Part shown: positions 9,265 to 17,054 of the stretch, in pieces
Numbering within the stretch: the stretch's first letter is position 1
Layout: every line of letters starts with the position of its first letter
Assembly: GCF_017792025.1 (NCBI RefSeq)
Contig: NZ_CP046956.1
Location: 1,178,001-1,242,000, forward strand
DNA: 64,000 bases
Source: Sediminibacillus dalangtanensis
GTDB taxonomy: Bacteria; Bacillota; Bacilli; Bacillales; Amphibacillaceae
Direction: 5' to 3'
Translations under genes and position numbers: made by a program
The notes under the pieces: model-generated
The model's database searches: none
Told to the model about the DNA's origin: nothing
Seen by the model: the letters and a program-made list of their open reading frames with translations, nothing else

Positions 9265-10173
9265 TTAGTTATCGCGCAGCTTTGTGCCGGTCAACTGGAA
9301 GAAAATGTCCTCCAGCTTCGGGTAATACAATTCCAATCTCCGTGGCTGCAGACCAAGCTCACGAAAACGGACGAGCAACTTCTCTAAGGTGGCAAGGGGC
9401 TCTGCATCGCTGACTAAATAGCCCTCCCCTTTAGGAGCGATTTGATAGGGATGGAGGTGCTCCGCTTCTATCGTATCACCGGAAACGTATAAAGAAGGGG
9501 TGCCGTACTTTTCCATCAACCTGTTCATGGTTCCATTTTCCAATAATACCCCTTTATCGATAAGGCCTATTCTGTCACAAAGCTGTTCGACCTCTTCCAT
9601 GTAATGACTGGAATAAATAATCGTACTGCCGTCTGCTTTTAATTGCTCGATGATCGAGAAAATAGAGTTTCGTGATTGTGGATCTATTCCCACGGTGGGT
9701 TCATCCATGATAACAATTGCAGGATCATGCAGCAGGGCACACCCAATGTTCAACCGACGCTTCATCCCACCGGAAAAATCCAGTACAGTATCTTTGCTTC
9801 GTTCCGTCAAACCGATTTTTTCTAACACGTTATCAATACGATTGTTCAAGTTTTTTCCTGAAAGTCCGTAAAGTCGACCGAAAAGCAGCAAATTATCCCT
9901 GGCTGTCAATGTTTCTTCCAGACAGAGCTCCTGCGGGATATAGCCAATCAGCTGCTTGACCGCTTGTTTTTCTTTTGCTACAGAAAATCGATCAACGACA
10001 ACGTCACCTTCAAAATGCCTTAAGATGCCAGCAAGGATTTTCATCAATGTCGACTTTCCAGCACCATTCGGACCGACAAGACCAAAGCAAGATCCTTTGT
10101 CAATCGTAAACTCGATATTGGTCAATGCCTGGATTTTGCCATACGACTTGCTCACTTGGGCTACTTCAATCAA
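9265..10173 (-). CDS. ABC transporter ATP-binding protein (ABC-2 exporter)
   Basis: 302 residues. Walker A is GLVGPNGAGKST, the signature is DFSGGMKRRLNIG, Walker B is AIVIMDEPTVGID, and the switch His is in YSSHYMEEVEQLCD. The C-terminal 80 residues are the accessory domain typical of CcmA/DrrA-type ATPases. The start is TTG 10173 (MIEVAQVSKSYG) behind AAGGAGGGG. It is the first gene of a two-gene operon with the permease downstream, a probable drug or lipid exporter. Confidence 0.88.
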   Translation of the reverse strand: MIEVAQVSKSYGKIQALTNIEFTIDKGSCFGLVGPNGAGKSTLMKILAGILRHFEGDVVVDRFSVAKEKQAVKQLIGYIPQELCLEETLTARDNLLLFGRLYGLSGKNLNNRIDNVLEKIGLTERSKDTVLDFSGGMKRRLNIGCALLHDPAIVIMDEPTVGIDPQSRNSIFSIIEQLKADGSTIIYSSHYMEEVEQLCDRIGLIDKGVLLENGTMNRLMEKYGTPSLYVSGDTIEAEHLHPYQIAPKGEGYLVSDAEPLATLEKLLVRFRELGLQPRRLELYYPKLEDIFFQLTGTKLRDN

Positions 10174-10276
10174 ATTTTCCCCTCCTTAAAAGTTCCTTTG
10201 TAACAACATCTAGTTAACTTTACGCATGATATGGATGAAAGTTTCAGAATATTTTAGAAAACAGGAGTGTATTACG

Positions 10277-10298
10277 AAAAAAAGGGAAGACTTCCCTT
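10277..10298 (-). terminator. Minus-strand terminator-like hairpin upstream of the ABC operon
   Basis: Stem of 7 bp (10282-10288 with 10292-10298). On the minus strand it is followed by a run of seven T. It could end a transcript coming from the msrA side. Confidence 0.55.
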
Positions 10299-10392
10299 CG
10301 TCGCATACTTTGTTGTTCGTTCATTGCCGTGGGTGATAGAAATTGTGCCATAGCTTGAATGAGTCTCCCTAACCTCCACATTAATGGAGTCG

Positions 10393-10528
10393 GAGCGCGG
10401 AGCTACGGAAATATACTCTGCGCTTTCCAGGTGGCTGGTGAGTTTCCTCGAGTTTGCGCTATGTGGAATTTCACCGAAGCCATTCCTCCCGCTGAAGTCT
10501 CCGGGTATTTCGCTATGAACAGCTTCCT
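10393..10528 (+). repeat. Palindromic intergenic repeat, family A, degenerate copy
   Basis: Carries the family core GGTGGCTGGTGAG, then CCTCGAG, then a TTCACCGAAGCCATTCCTCC right arm. It resembles the copies at 46901-47030 and 60837-60945 but has several changes in both arms. The 430 bp between msrA and the hairpin at 10277 hold nothing else that I recognise. Confidence 0.6.
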
Positions 10529-10672
10529 GTTCTGAAACCTGTAAAGGGGGAAGGAAGCCACGTGAGGGTTGCGCTGCAGTTTTTCCTTTTGTGCAAAAGC
10601 AGCAATCACTTGGAATTCTTTCTAAAAAACGAGGCCTAACAATAATGCTTGAGGGAGAGGTTTCAAAGGAAA

Positions 10673-10708
10673 GGGCTGCCAATCGACAAAACGAACGATT
10701 AGCAGCCC
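10673..10708 (-). terminator. Terminator of msrA
   Basis: 13-bp stem with one mismatch (10673-10685 with 10696-10708), just past the msrA stop. The minus strand continues with a weak T-rich tail. Confidence 0.65.
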
Positions 10709-10730
10709 GGCTGTCTTCCTGGTTATCTGT

Positions 10731-11372
10731 TCACCAGCGGATTGATTTTATTGTATGAAGCAGTTTTCCTTGCTCTGCTTCACAGATTGGCCAGTTTTTT
10801 ATTTCGGACCTCAATTCCGCCATTGTGATCCAGCCTTTCACAAAACTGTTCAGGCGGGCTGGTAGGGTGGCATTGTTAAAGGCCTCGAAAGAAGGGTACA
10901 GTTCTTGCAATTTGTTCACTGCATCTGGGTACCTTTTTATGAAGTATTTTTGGTGTCTTTCTTCAGCTAGTGTGAAGCTGTAAAAAGGGGCGATTTCTGT
11001 TTGAATTGTCTTTGATGACTGCTTTTCCAGTTTATTTTTAACGCTCTGGATTGCCGGCAATTCACAAGTATCTTGATATAACAACAAAGACAAATATTGG
11101 CGGCCTTTATAGCTGTCACGGTTAGGGTTATGGCTCTTCCAAAAATGTTCAAGCAGTGTTTGATAGGAAAGAAGCGATGGATCGAAGTCGATTTGAACCA
11201 TTTCGGTATGATCGCCGATCGTTTTATATGTTGGATGATTTGTCGTTCCACCGGCATAGCCGGTGCGGGTACGAACCACTCCTGGTAAATGCCCGAACCG
11301 GGCTTCTGTACCCCAGAATCAGCCCATGCCCAGGGTAGCGGTTTGCAAGAAGTCTGTGCTGCTCGTTTCCAT
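10731..11372 (-). CDS. msrA: Peptide methionine sulfoxide reductase MsrA with TGA at the catalytic Cys codon
   Basis: Reading from ATG 11372 (behind GGGAGGG) gives 17 residues ending TATLGMG, then TGA (11321-11319), then FWGTEARFGHLPGVVRTRTG and an undisturbed frame to 10731, 213 codons in all. MsrA enzymes carry GCFWG here, and this Cys attacks methionine-S-sulfoxide. The rest of the family pattern is intact: GYAGGTTNHPTY, GDHTEMVQIDFDP, FWKSHNP, YKGRQYLSLLLY. So a single codon is altered in an otherwise healthy gene. Either TGA is read as selenocysteine, as known for a few MsrA proteins (GUFWG), or this is a recent nonsense mutation or base-call error. A hairpin follows 15-27 nt after the TGA (see findings). 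Translation from GTG 11279 would lack the active site. Confidence 0.85.
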
Positions 11373-11507
11373 GATAACCCTCCCAAAAGCTGTTTTCCTT
11401 ATCATATGTGTTTGTCTTGGCAATGTCCAGTGGATGGTATAAAAGTTTTATAGACTTTTCAGCTTAACATGATAAACTATAAGTAGTACATAAAGGGAGA
11501 CATTTCT

Positions 11508-12113
11508 ATGAAACTCTGGTTGAAGAAAATATCTGTCATCTTGATCACGTTCATGACGCTGGGTATGTACATCCCGCCAAACTATTTGGATACGAGCGCA
11601 GCAGAAAAAGACGAAGTATTCTCCAAATCTGATTCCGATAGTCATGCTGAAGTCACCGTTGGTGTGGTGGACAGGGAAGAGGAAACGTCAACCGATGAAT
11701 TAGCAGACAATAGTCAGTTGATTGCTTCCTTCAGAGAACAAGCTGCTGAGCGGACCGTTGCCAAACTCGGCCCAAGGATTTATCCCAAGGTGGAGGATGA
11801 GTTTACGTCTACTATTCTTCCGGTGCTCGAACAAGTGGTCAATGATATTTTAGTAGATGCCGGAGAAGAAAAAATCCCTTATTTTGTTATTACGGAACAA
11901 CCAGGAAGTGGTTATGGAGAGCGTATTTTCAATATTCACGACAATCAGACCGATGAAGATGTAGCTAAATTTCATGTAAGACGTGATAACCGTCCTGGTG
12001 AAGGATATTGGTTTAATTTCCATTATCATATAAACAGGGATGGCTTTGAAGGACACTATACAATAGGGGAAATTTATTGGGATAAAAATACGCCGCCGAA
12101 GTGGACGGTATAA
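11508..12113 (+). CDS. ypjP: YpjP-like secreted or membrane-anchored protein
   Basis: 201 residues, close in length to B. subtilis YpjP. A basic N-terminus and a hydrophobic segment (VILITFMTLGMYIPP) look like a signal anchor. A low-complexity acidic linker follows, then the conserved globular part with GPRIYPKVEDEF, YFVITEQPGSGYGERIFNI and GYWFNFHYHIN. Function unknown. ATG 11508 lies behind a GGGAGA site. The gene is divergent from msrA and ends at the strong hairpin shared with the convergent penicillin-binding protein gene. Confidence 0.75.
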   Translation: MKLWLKKISVILITFMTLGMYIPPNYLDTSAAEKDEVFSKSDSDSHAEVTVGVVDREEETSTDELADNSQLIASFREQAAERTVAKLGPRIYPKVEDEFTSTILPVLEQVVNDILVDAGEEKIPYFVITEQPGSGYGERIFNIHDNQTDEDVAKFHVRRDNRPGEGYWFNFHYHINRDGFEGHYTIGEIYWDKNTPPKWTV

Positions 12114-12125
12114 GTAATAGAAGAA

Positions 12126-12169
12126 AGAGAAAGGCAGGAGCTTTCGGCTCCTGCCTTTCTCTGTTTTTT
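12126..12169. terminator. Strong bidirectional terminator between ypjP and the PBP1 gene
   Basis: Perfect 15-bp GC-rich stem (12126-12140 with 12146-12160), 5-nt loop, then a seven-T run on the plus strand. The minus side is A-rich and probably serves the convergent gene. Confidence 0.9.
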
Positions 12170-12177
12170 TAGCCGTC

Positions 12178-15150
12178 TTAATCTTCCGCGTCTGCAGCAT
12201 CACTTCCATTTTCTCCGGTATTGTCAGAATCAGCTGCATCAGCCGATTGATTTGTCTCGCTCTCTCCTTGGCTATTTTCTTCTTCTGCGGTTTCTGGGTC
12301 TTCTCCTGCTGCATCATTATTATTTTCCGCTTGACTGTCTTGATTAGCATTCGTATTCTGACTTTCATTATTATTTGATTCATTTTCACCATTGTTTTCT
12401 TCATTACTGTTCTCACTTGATTCAGTTTCATCACCATCTGTTTCTTCGTCACTGTTTTCACTTGACTCATCAGAGGAATCGGAGTCCTGTTCTTCTTCAT
12501 TTTCTTCTTCATCGGATTCCTCATTTTCTGAACCTTCTCCTGTGGCCCCGCTGTTATCTTCTTGATTATCGTCATTCTGGTCTGCGGTGTCCTGATCACT
12601 GTTATTTTCAGCCGTTGTTTCTTCCTCGTTTTCTTGTTCTGACTGATTATCCGTTTCGTTTTCTGTATCTTCTTCCTTGTTTCCATCTTCACTGGATGAC
12701 GAACTGTCTTCCTCGTTCTCTCCATCTGAATCAGTTTCTTCACTTTGCTGTGAACTGCTTTGATTGTCACCGTTGCTGGTACTGTCTTCTTCTTCTGTAT
12801 CGGTATCGACAACGATGGAGGCGGGATCGCTTTCTTCTTCTTCCGATACAGCCCGGACAGTAAAGGTGTAAGATTCTCCCGATTTGATAGAAGGAATGGT
12901 TATTTCTGTTTCGTCTGTTTCTTTATCTGTGATGGAAGAACCCCCTTCAGCAGAAGCTTCCACTTCAAAATGCACCTCCCGGTCGTCGTCTTCATTCTGT
13001 TCATAATCCCAGTCTAATTGGACCGTAGCTTTGTCTTTATCGTAGTCAGCAGACAACCCTTCCGGTGCAGGCAGTTCAGGGATAAATTCATCTGATTCCT
13101 GTTTTGGTACTTCTCCTTTTACAAACAATTCTGTTGAAATTTTATCCTCTGGCGTAAAACTGCTGGCTAGCTTTGGCGGGTTGGTTCCTTCTTCTATCTT
13201 TTTCTCTACGACACTATCCGGTTTTTTGAAATCTTCCGTGTCTTTCTCCTCGGTAACGTTGGCCATGACATGCTTGAATATCTTTTTGGCGATATCTTTC
13301 TCATTTCCTGTTAACGGATTTTTTCTGTCTTGATAACCAGTCCAAATTGCTGCGGTATAATCTGTCGTGTAACCTGCAAACCAGGAATCCGGTGAACTGT
13401 CTTCCGGAATATTGTATTTTTCAACTGAATCCTCTGAGTAGTTTGTGGTTCCTGTTTTGCCTGCAACAGGCAAACCGGAAATGTTCGCCTTGTATCCGGT
13501 AGCCTCTGGTTTTTTGATTACATCTTTTAACATATCCGTAACCATGTAAGAGGTATAGTCTTCCATTGCTTGATGGCTTTCATGATTGGTTTCCAATGTT
13601 TTTCCGTCTCTTTGTTCGATTTTCGTAACGGTGTATGGCTCGTTATATGTTCCGCCGTTGCCGAATGCGGCATATGCCCCGGCTATTTGCAGAGGACTTG
13701 TGCCTTTCGATATTCCGCCGATGGCAGCACTTTCCATTAACGGTTCTTCCAGGTTCAAACCAAGCTTTTTTGCGAAATCGGCGGCGTTTTCGTGTCCAGC
13801 TTCATTGAAGGTTTTGATTGCCGGAATGTTCCGGGAATCCCACAATGCTTCGCGTATCGTAATTTCTCCTTTATACTTTCCATCCCAGTTGTGTGGTTCC
13901 TCGCCATTTTCATACTCGAATTCTTCGTCATTCACAATATGGGCGGTGGACCACTTTTTATATTCAATTGCTGGTCCATAAGCCAATATTGGTTTGATGA
14001 CGGAACCAGGCTGCCTGCTTGTGTCGGTGGCAAAGTTGAAGGCGCGTTTGGTGCTCTTGGCATAGTTGCGGCCGCCACCTACAGCGCGAATCGCCCCATT
14101 TTTTGTATCGAGCAAGGTGATTCCAGCTTGGAATGGCTGCCCGTCCTTGTCTTCTGGGTAATCAATTGCATCCTCCTTGTTCAGCATATCTTCTATTGCT
14201 GATTGGGCATCAGGGTCGAGGGTAGTGTGGATCTTTAATCCATCCTCATAAATGTTGTAATCACCGATGGCATCTACCTCACTGATCACGACGTCTATAA
14301 AAGCTTCATAACCATCAGAGGCGGACAAGTAAGTTCGTTCTCCATCATCACGTTTAACGAGTCCCTCGGTGATAGGAGTTTTTTCTGCCTTCATCCGTTC
14401 TTCATGCGTAATCTTATCATGTTCTTCCATTAGCGACAGGACAATGTCGCGTCTTTCCTTTGCCCGTTCGGGATGGTCATAAGGATTGTAACCGTTCGGA
14501 CTCTGAGGCATACCGGCAAGCAGGGCTGCTTGCGGCAGCGTGAGCTCATCAAGCTCCTTGTCGAAGTAGTAATCTGCTGCTGTGGCAATACCGTATATGT
14601 TATCGGAGTAATAAATTTTGTTTACATACATTTCAAAGATTTCCTGTTTGCTGTATTCCTGTTCCAATTTCACAGCCAGCCATGCTTCCTGGGCTTTTCT
14701 TTTCAAAGACTTTTCCGAAGATAAAAATGAGCGTTTTATGACTTGTTGGGTGAGGGTGCTTGCACCTTCTGATCCAAACCCTTCGGTTATGTTCGCTATT
14801 ATTGCCCCGCCAAGCCTTAGAGGGTCAATGCCGAAATGCTCATAAAATCTGACATCCTCAGTGGCTAAAATGGCATCCTCTACTAAACCGGGAATCTCGT
14901 CATAATTTACCTGTTCCCTTTTTTTGTTCCCTATTGCCGCCACGACGTTGCCGTCTTTATCAAGAATTTGGGAAGCTGCCGGGTCTACCAAATCCTTTTC
15001 ATTTAAAGGCGGCGCCTGGTTCGCATAATATGCAAACACACCAGCACCAGTCAGAAGGCCGGCCAAGCCCAATAAAAGAATCAGGAAAAATAGCTTCAGC
15101 CACAGTGGTTTCTTTTTCCTTCTTTCCATTCGAGATTTCTGTTCAGCCAT
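12178..15150 (-). CDS. ponA: Class A penicillin-binding protein 1 with FN3 domain and long acidic tail
   Basis: 990 residues. A cytoplasmic basic N-terminus and one membrane helix (residues 18-42) precede a GT51 glycosyltransferase domain (ATEDVRFYEHFGIDP, catalytic Glu98; STLTQQVIKRSFL). The transpeptidase domain carries SVIK (active Ser near residue 385), SRN and KTGTTN. It polymerises and cross-links peptidoglycan outside the membrane. An FN3-like module lies around residues 690-775. The last 215 residues are almost only Glu, Asp, Ser, Asn, Gln and Thr. Related PBP1 proteins have shorter tails; such an acidic tail suits a high-salt outside. ATG 15150 follows GAGGAAAC. In B. subtilis ponA sits next to recU, which is not the case here. 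Confidence 0.9.
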   Translation of the reverse strand: MAEQKSRMERRKKKPLWLKLFFLILLLGLAGLLTGAGVFAYYANQAPPLNEKDLVDPAASQILDKDGNVVAAIGNKKREQVNYDEIPGLVEDAILATEDVRFYEHFGIDPLRLGGAIIANITEGFGSEGASTLTQQVIKRSFLSSEKSLKRKAQEAWLAVKLEQEYSKQEIFEMYVNKIYYSDNIYGIATAADYYFDKELDELTLPQAALLAGMPQSPNGYNPYDHPERAKERRDIVLSLMEEHDKITHEERMKAEKTPITEGLVKRDDGERTYLSASDGYEAFIDVVISEVDAIGDYNIYEDGLKIHTTLDPDAQSAIEDMLNKEDAIDYPEDKDGQPFQAGITLLDTKNGAIRAVGGGRNYAKSTKRAFNFATDTSRQPGSVIKPILAYGPAIEYKKWSTAHIVNDEEFEYENGEEPHNWDGKYKGEITIREALWDSRNIPAIKTFNEAGHENAADFAKKLGLNLEEPLMESAAIGGISKGTSPLQIAGAYAAFGNGGTYNEPYTVTKIEQRDGKTLETNHESHQAMEDYTSYMVTDMLKDVIKKPEATGYKANISGLPVAGKTGTTNYSEDSVEKYNIPEDSSPDSWFAGYTTDYTAAIWTGYQDRKNPLTGNEKDIAKKIFKHVMANVTEEKDTEDFKKPDSVVEKKIEEGTNPPKLASSFTPEDKISTELFVKGEVPKQESDEFIPELPAPEGLSADYDKDKATVQLDWDYEQNEDDDREVHFEVEASAEGGSSITDKETDETEITIPSIKSGESYTFTVRAVSEEEESDPASIVVDTDTEEEDSTSNGDNQSSSQQSEETDSDGENEEDSSSSSEDGNKEEDTENETDNQSEQENEEETTAENNSDQDTADQNDDNQEDNSGATGEGSENEESDEEENEEEQDSDSSDESSENSDEETDGDETESSENSNEENNGENESNNNESQNTNANQDSQAENNNDAAGEDPETAEEENSQGESETNQSADAADSDNTGENGSDAADAED

Positions 15151-15409
15151 GTTTGTTTCCTCACTTTCAATAAATCGTACATAGTTCTTCTTTTTTTGAA
15201 CTGCTTCATCCGAAGAAATAAAGACCTTTAATTGTATACCCGATCTAGCAAACAGCCGAACTTTCAGTTTCTGCCAAAACTTTATGCTGTACAGTCATGT
15301 TTCCTTCCGAATTGGAATCTACTATAGGGAAAAAGCCAATCTTGAAGGACAATCTGGAGGAAGGCTGGACAGTCTATCCGGCAATCAGTACAATTTTAGA
15401 GGAGGGGAG

Positions 15410-15628
15410 ATGAAGATGAGCGAAAAACAAAAAGCGATTATTCAAGTGAGGGATAATGGTTCCATCCTAGTCAAAGGGGATGTAGAATTGTTGGATGCAG
15501 ATGGAAATGTATATGAAACAAAACCTGCTTTTTCTTTATGCAGATGCGGTGCTTCCAGCAATAAGCCGTTCTGCGACGGTACTCATAAGAAAATTGGCTT
15601 CGAAAGCAAAACGCGGGTACATGACTAA
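15410..15628 (+). CDS. CDGSH-type iron-sulfur protein
   Basis: 72 residues. The cluster motif LCRCGASSNKPFCDGTH supplies three Cys and one His for a 2Fe-2S centre, as in mitoNEET-type CDGSH proteins. The N-terminal half (KAIIQVRDNGSILVKGDVEL) is the usual small beta fold of the bacterial single-domain members. The frame extends upstream to 15284, but GAGGAGGGGAG just before ATG 15410 fixes the start there or at ATG 15416. The likely role is electron transfer or cluster handling in the cytoplasm. It lies about 40 bp ahead of a small membrane gene and may share its transcript. Confidence 0.85.
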   Translation: MKMSEKQKAIIQVRDNGSILVKGDVELLDADGNVYETKPAFSLCRCGASSNKPFCDGTHKKIGFESKTRVHD

Positions 15629-15669
15629 GAGATAATTGAGCATGTGAAAAAGTAATAGGGGGAGCGGTT

Positions 15670-15924
15670 ATGGAATTTATCGGATTGATCATTTCGATTG
15701 CGGTTACCATCTACTTGGTGGTCGACGCGCCTAAGCATGGAAAGAGTCCGGTTTTATGGGGAGTTCTCGGCTTTATATTCAGTTTGTTGACGCTTGGAAT
15801 CTATTGGATCCAGACAGGAAGGAAAGTGATTGGCTGGATTCTGACTATCGTTATCATTATTGGTGTTATTTTGATTCTGTTCGCGTTCTTTGTGTTGTTT
15901 TGGTTCATAGTCGATTCTCAATAA
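15670..15924 (+). CDS. Small membrane protein (84 aa)
   Basis: Three hydrophobic segments (residues 2-20, 27-45 and 52-80) separated by short basic loops (DAPKHGKSP, TGRK). A GGGGGAG site sits just upstream of ATG 15670. No family was recognised with confidence; similar short proteins are common in Bacillaceae. It lies between the CDGSH gene and yvbH, all on the same strand with short gaps. Confidence 0.6.
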   Translation: MEFIGLIISIAVTIYLVVDAPKHGKSPVLWGVLGFIFSLLTLGIYWIQTGRKVIGWILTIVIIIGVILILFAFFVLFWFIVDSQ

Positions 15925-15956
15925 CGGAGATTTGCTAAATGAAGGAGGAGTAGAAA

Positions 15957-16571
15957 ATGTTTAAAAAGGTAGCTTCAGATGCGCTTGGATTAAGTGATAT
16001 CGGGAGTGTGATCACACCGGAAGATTATGATAAAACGGATGCTGACGACTATGTCATGCATGAAGATGGAGAAAAAATTTACTTTCTGATCAAATCGAAG
16101 TCAGATGAGTATTGTTTCACAAACAAAGCGTTGATTCACTTAGATGGTACGAGCGCCACCAGCAAGAAGAAGACATTGCATCGATATAGCTACTATGCAA
16201 AGGATGTCTCGAACGTCGCGCTTGAAACAGCCGGTACAATCGATTTAGATGTAGAAATCAAGTTCACGCTGGGCGGGACTGCATTTTCGATCGATGTACA
16301 TAAAAAATTCATCGCTGAAATCAAGGATTTATACAAGACACTTCTCAAAATGGAAGAAATCACGGAGGACAACCAACAGTACCTGGATTATGCGAAGCAA
16401 AGTTTGGAACTGGCTTCTGCGACGCTTAACCAAAGCAGAAGCAGTGAGGCTCGTATATCGGAAGAATTCAACGATATCAATAACGCAGCATTTGACTGGC
16501 TGAAAAAACAAAAGCAACTTTATACAAGAAAGGACTACGGAGAAGTTTTTGAGCTGTTTATCAATCAATGA
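15957..16571 (+). CDS. yvbH: YvbH-like PH-domain protein
   Basis: 204 residues, the same length as B. subtilis YvbH. The N-terminal 125 residues have the bacterial PH-like pattern (EKIYFLIKSKSDEYCFTNKA, then KTLHRYSYYAKDVSNVALET). The C-terminal third is the helical YvbH oligomerisation region (YLDYAKQSLELASATLNQ, AAFDWLKKQKQLYTRKDYGE). Function unknown; cytoplasmic. ATG 15957 is preceded by GAAGGAGGAG. A long hairpin terminator follows directly. Confidence 0.8.
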   Translation: MFKKVASDALGLSDIGSVITPEDYDKTDADDYVMHEDGEKIYFLIKSKSDEYCFTNKALIHLDGTSATSKKKTLHRYSYYAKDVSNVALETAGTIDLDVEIKFTLGGTAFSIDVHKKFIAEIKDLYKTLLKMEEITEDNQQYLDYAKQSLELASATLNQSRSSEARISEEFNDINNAAFDWLKKQKQLYTRKDYGEVFELFINQ

Positions 16572-16573
16572 GG

Positions 16574-16623
16574 AAAAGGGCTGTACATAAGTCGGTTAAC
16601 GACTTTTGTGCAGCCCTTTTTTT
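16574..16623 (+). terminator. Terminator after yvbH
   Basis: Stem of about 21 bp with few mismatches (16574-16594 with 16600-16620), followed by a T run. Confidence 0.9.
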
Positions 16624-16654
16624 AAAAGATAAGAAAGCATAAATTTCAGAGATG

Positions 16655-16935
16655 TTTAGCTCCAGCGCCTACCCCCTCGAGGCATTAAGCCCACCCTCTG
16701 TGAGCAAAAAGCACCACGCCGAGACTGTTAGCTTGTCCGTGTGATTGTTTCATCTTATTCATAGCTTTTTGCGGATATAGGGGCATCTATAGGAATTAAA
16801 GAGCTATTTGCTGGGAGCGATAAGTCGCTGCCGAAGCTTTCAGGTGTCACAGGAAGAAAAACCCTCTACCAAAGGCACACAGCGGTTGCGAAAAGTTAGG
16901 GAACACGGGTATAACGCTTCAAAAAATGGAAGCCC
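16655..16935 (+). repeat. Degenerate intergenic element starting GCTCCAGCGCCTACCCCCTC
   Basis: The segment opens with GCTCCAGCGCCTACCCCCTC, continues with ACGCCGAGACTGTTAGCTTG and GGAGCGATAAGTCGCT, and closes near TAACGCTTCAAAAAATG. From memory this resembles a structured intergenic repeat common in Bacillus-group genomes. No open frame crosses it. It fills most of the 480-bp gap before amtB. Confidence 0.4.
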
Positions 16936-17018
16936 TTTCCTGAAAAACCTTGTCAGATAATCTTACAATGGAATTGCGCGAAAATTTTGATACTGTTAAC
17001 TTTATACTTAACATTTGA

Positions 17019-17035
17019 TGTTAACAGACATCACA
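17019..17035 (+). promoter_or_regulatory. GlnR/TnrA box upstream of amtB
   Basis: TGTTAACAGACATCACA matches the TGTNAN7TNACA consensus of the B. subtilis nitrogen regulators GlnR and TnrA exactly. It sits 20 bp before the amtB start. A second, wider-spaced inverted pair (TGTTA at 16994, TAACA ending 17013) lies just upstream. Confidence 0.75.
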
Positions 17036-17054
17036 TATAAGGGGAGGAGAACTT

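Noticed and set aside
10272..10682. 136-aa minus-strand frame between msrA and the ABC operon
   Set aside because: It runs through a terminator hairpin and a degenerate family A repeat, has no ribosome binding site and no protein-like pattern.
10967..11386. 139-aa minus-strand frame overlapping the msrA start
   Set aside because: It is the shifted frame of msrA. The MsrA family motifs lie in the other frame, interrupted only by the TGA.
11850..12812. 320-aa Lys/Arg/Thr-rich minus-strand frame
   Set aside because: Frame shadow of the acidic, low-complexity tail of the penicillin-binding protein.
16784..16935. ydaO (c-di-AMP) or glycine riboswitch upstream of amtB
   Set aside because: Short pieces such as AGGGAACAC recall the ydaO motif, but the other conserved blocks and stems are missing.
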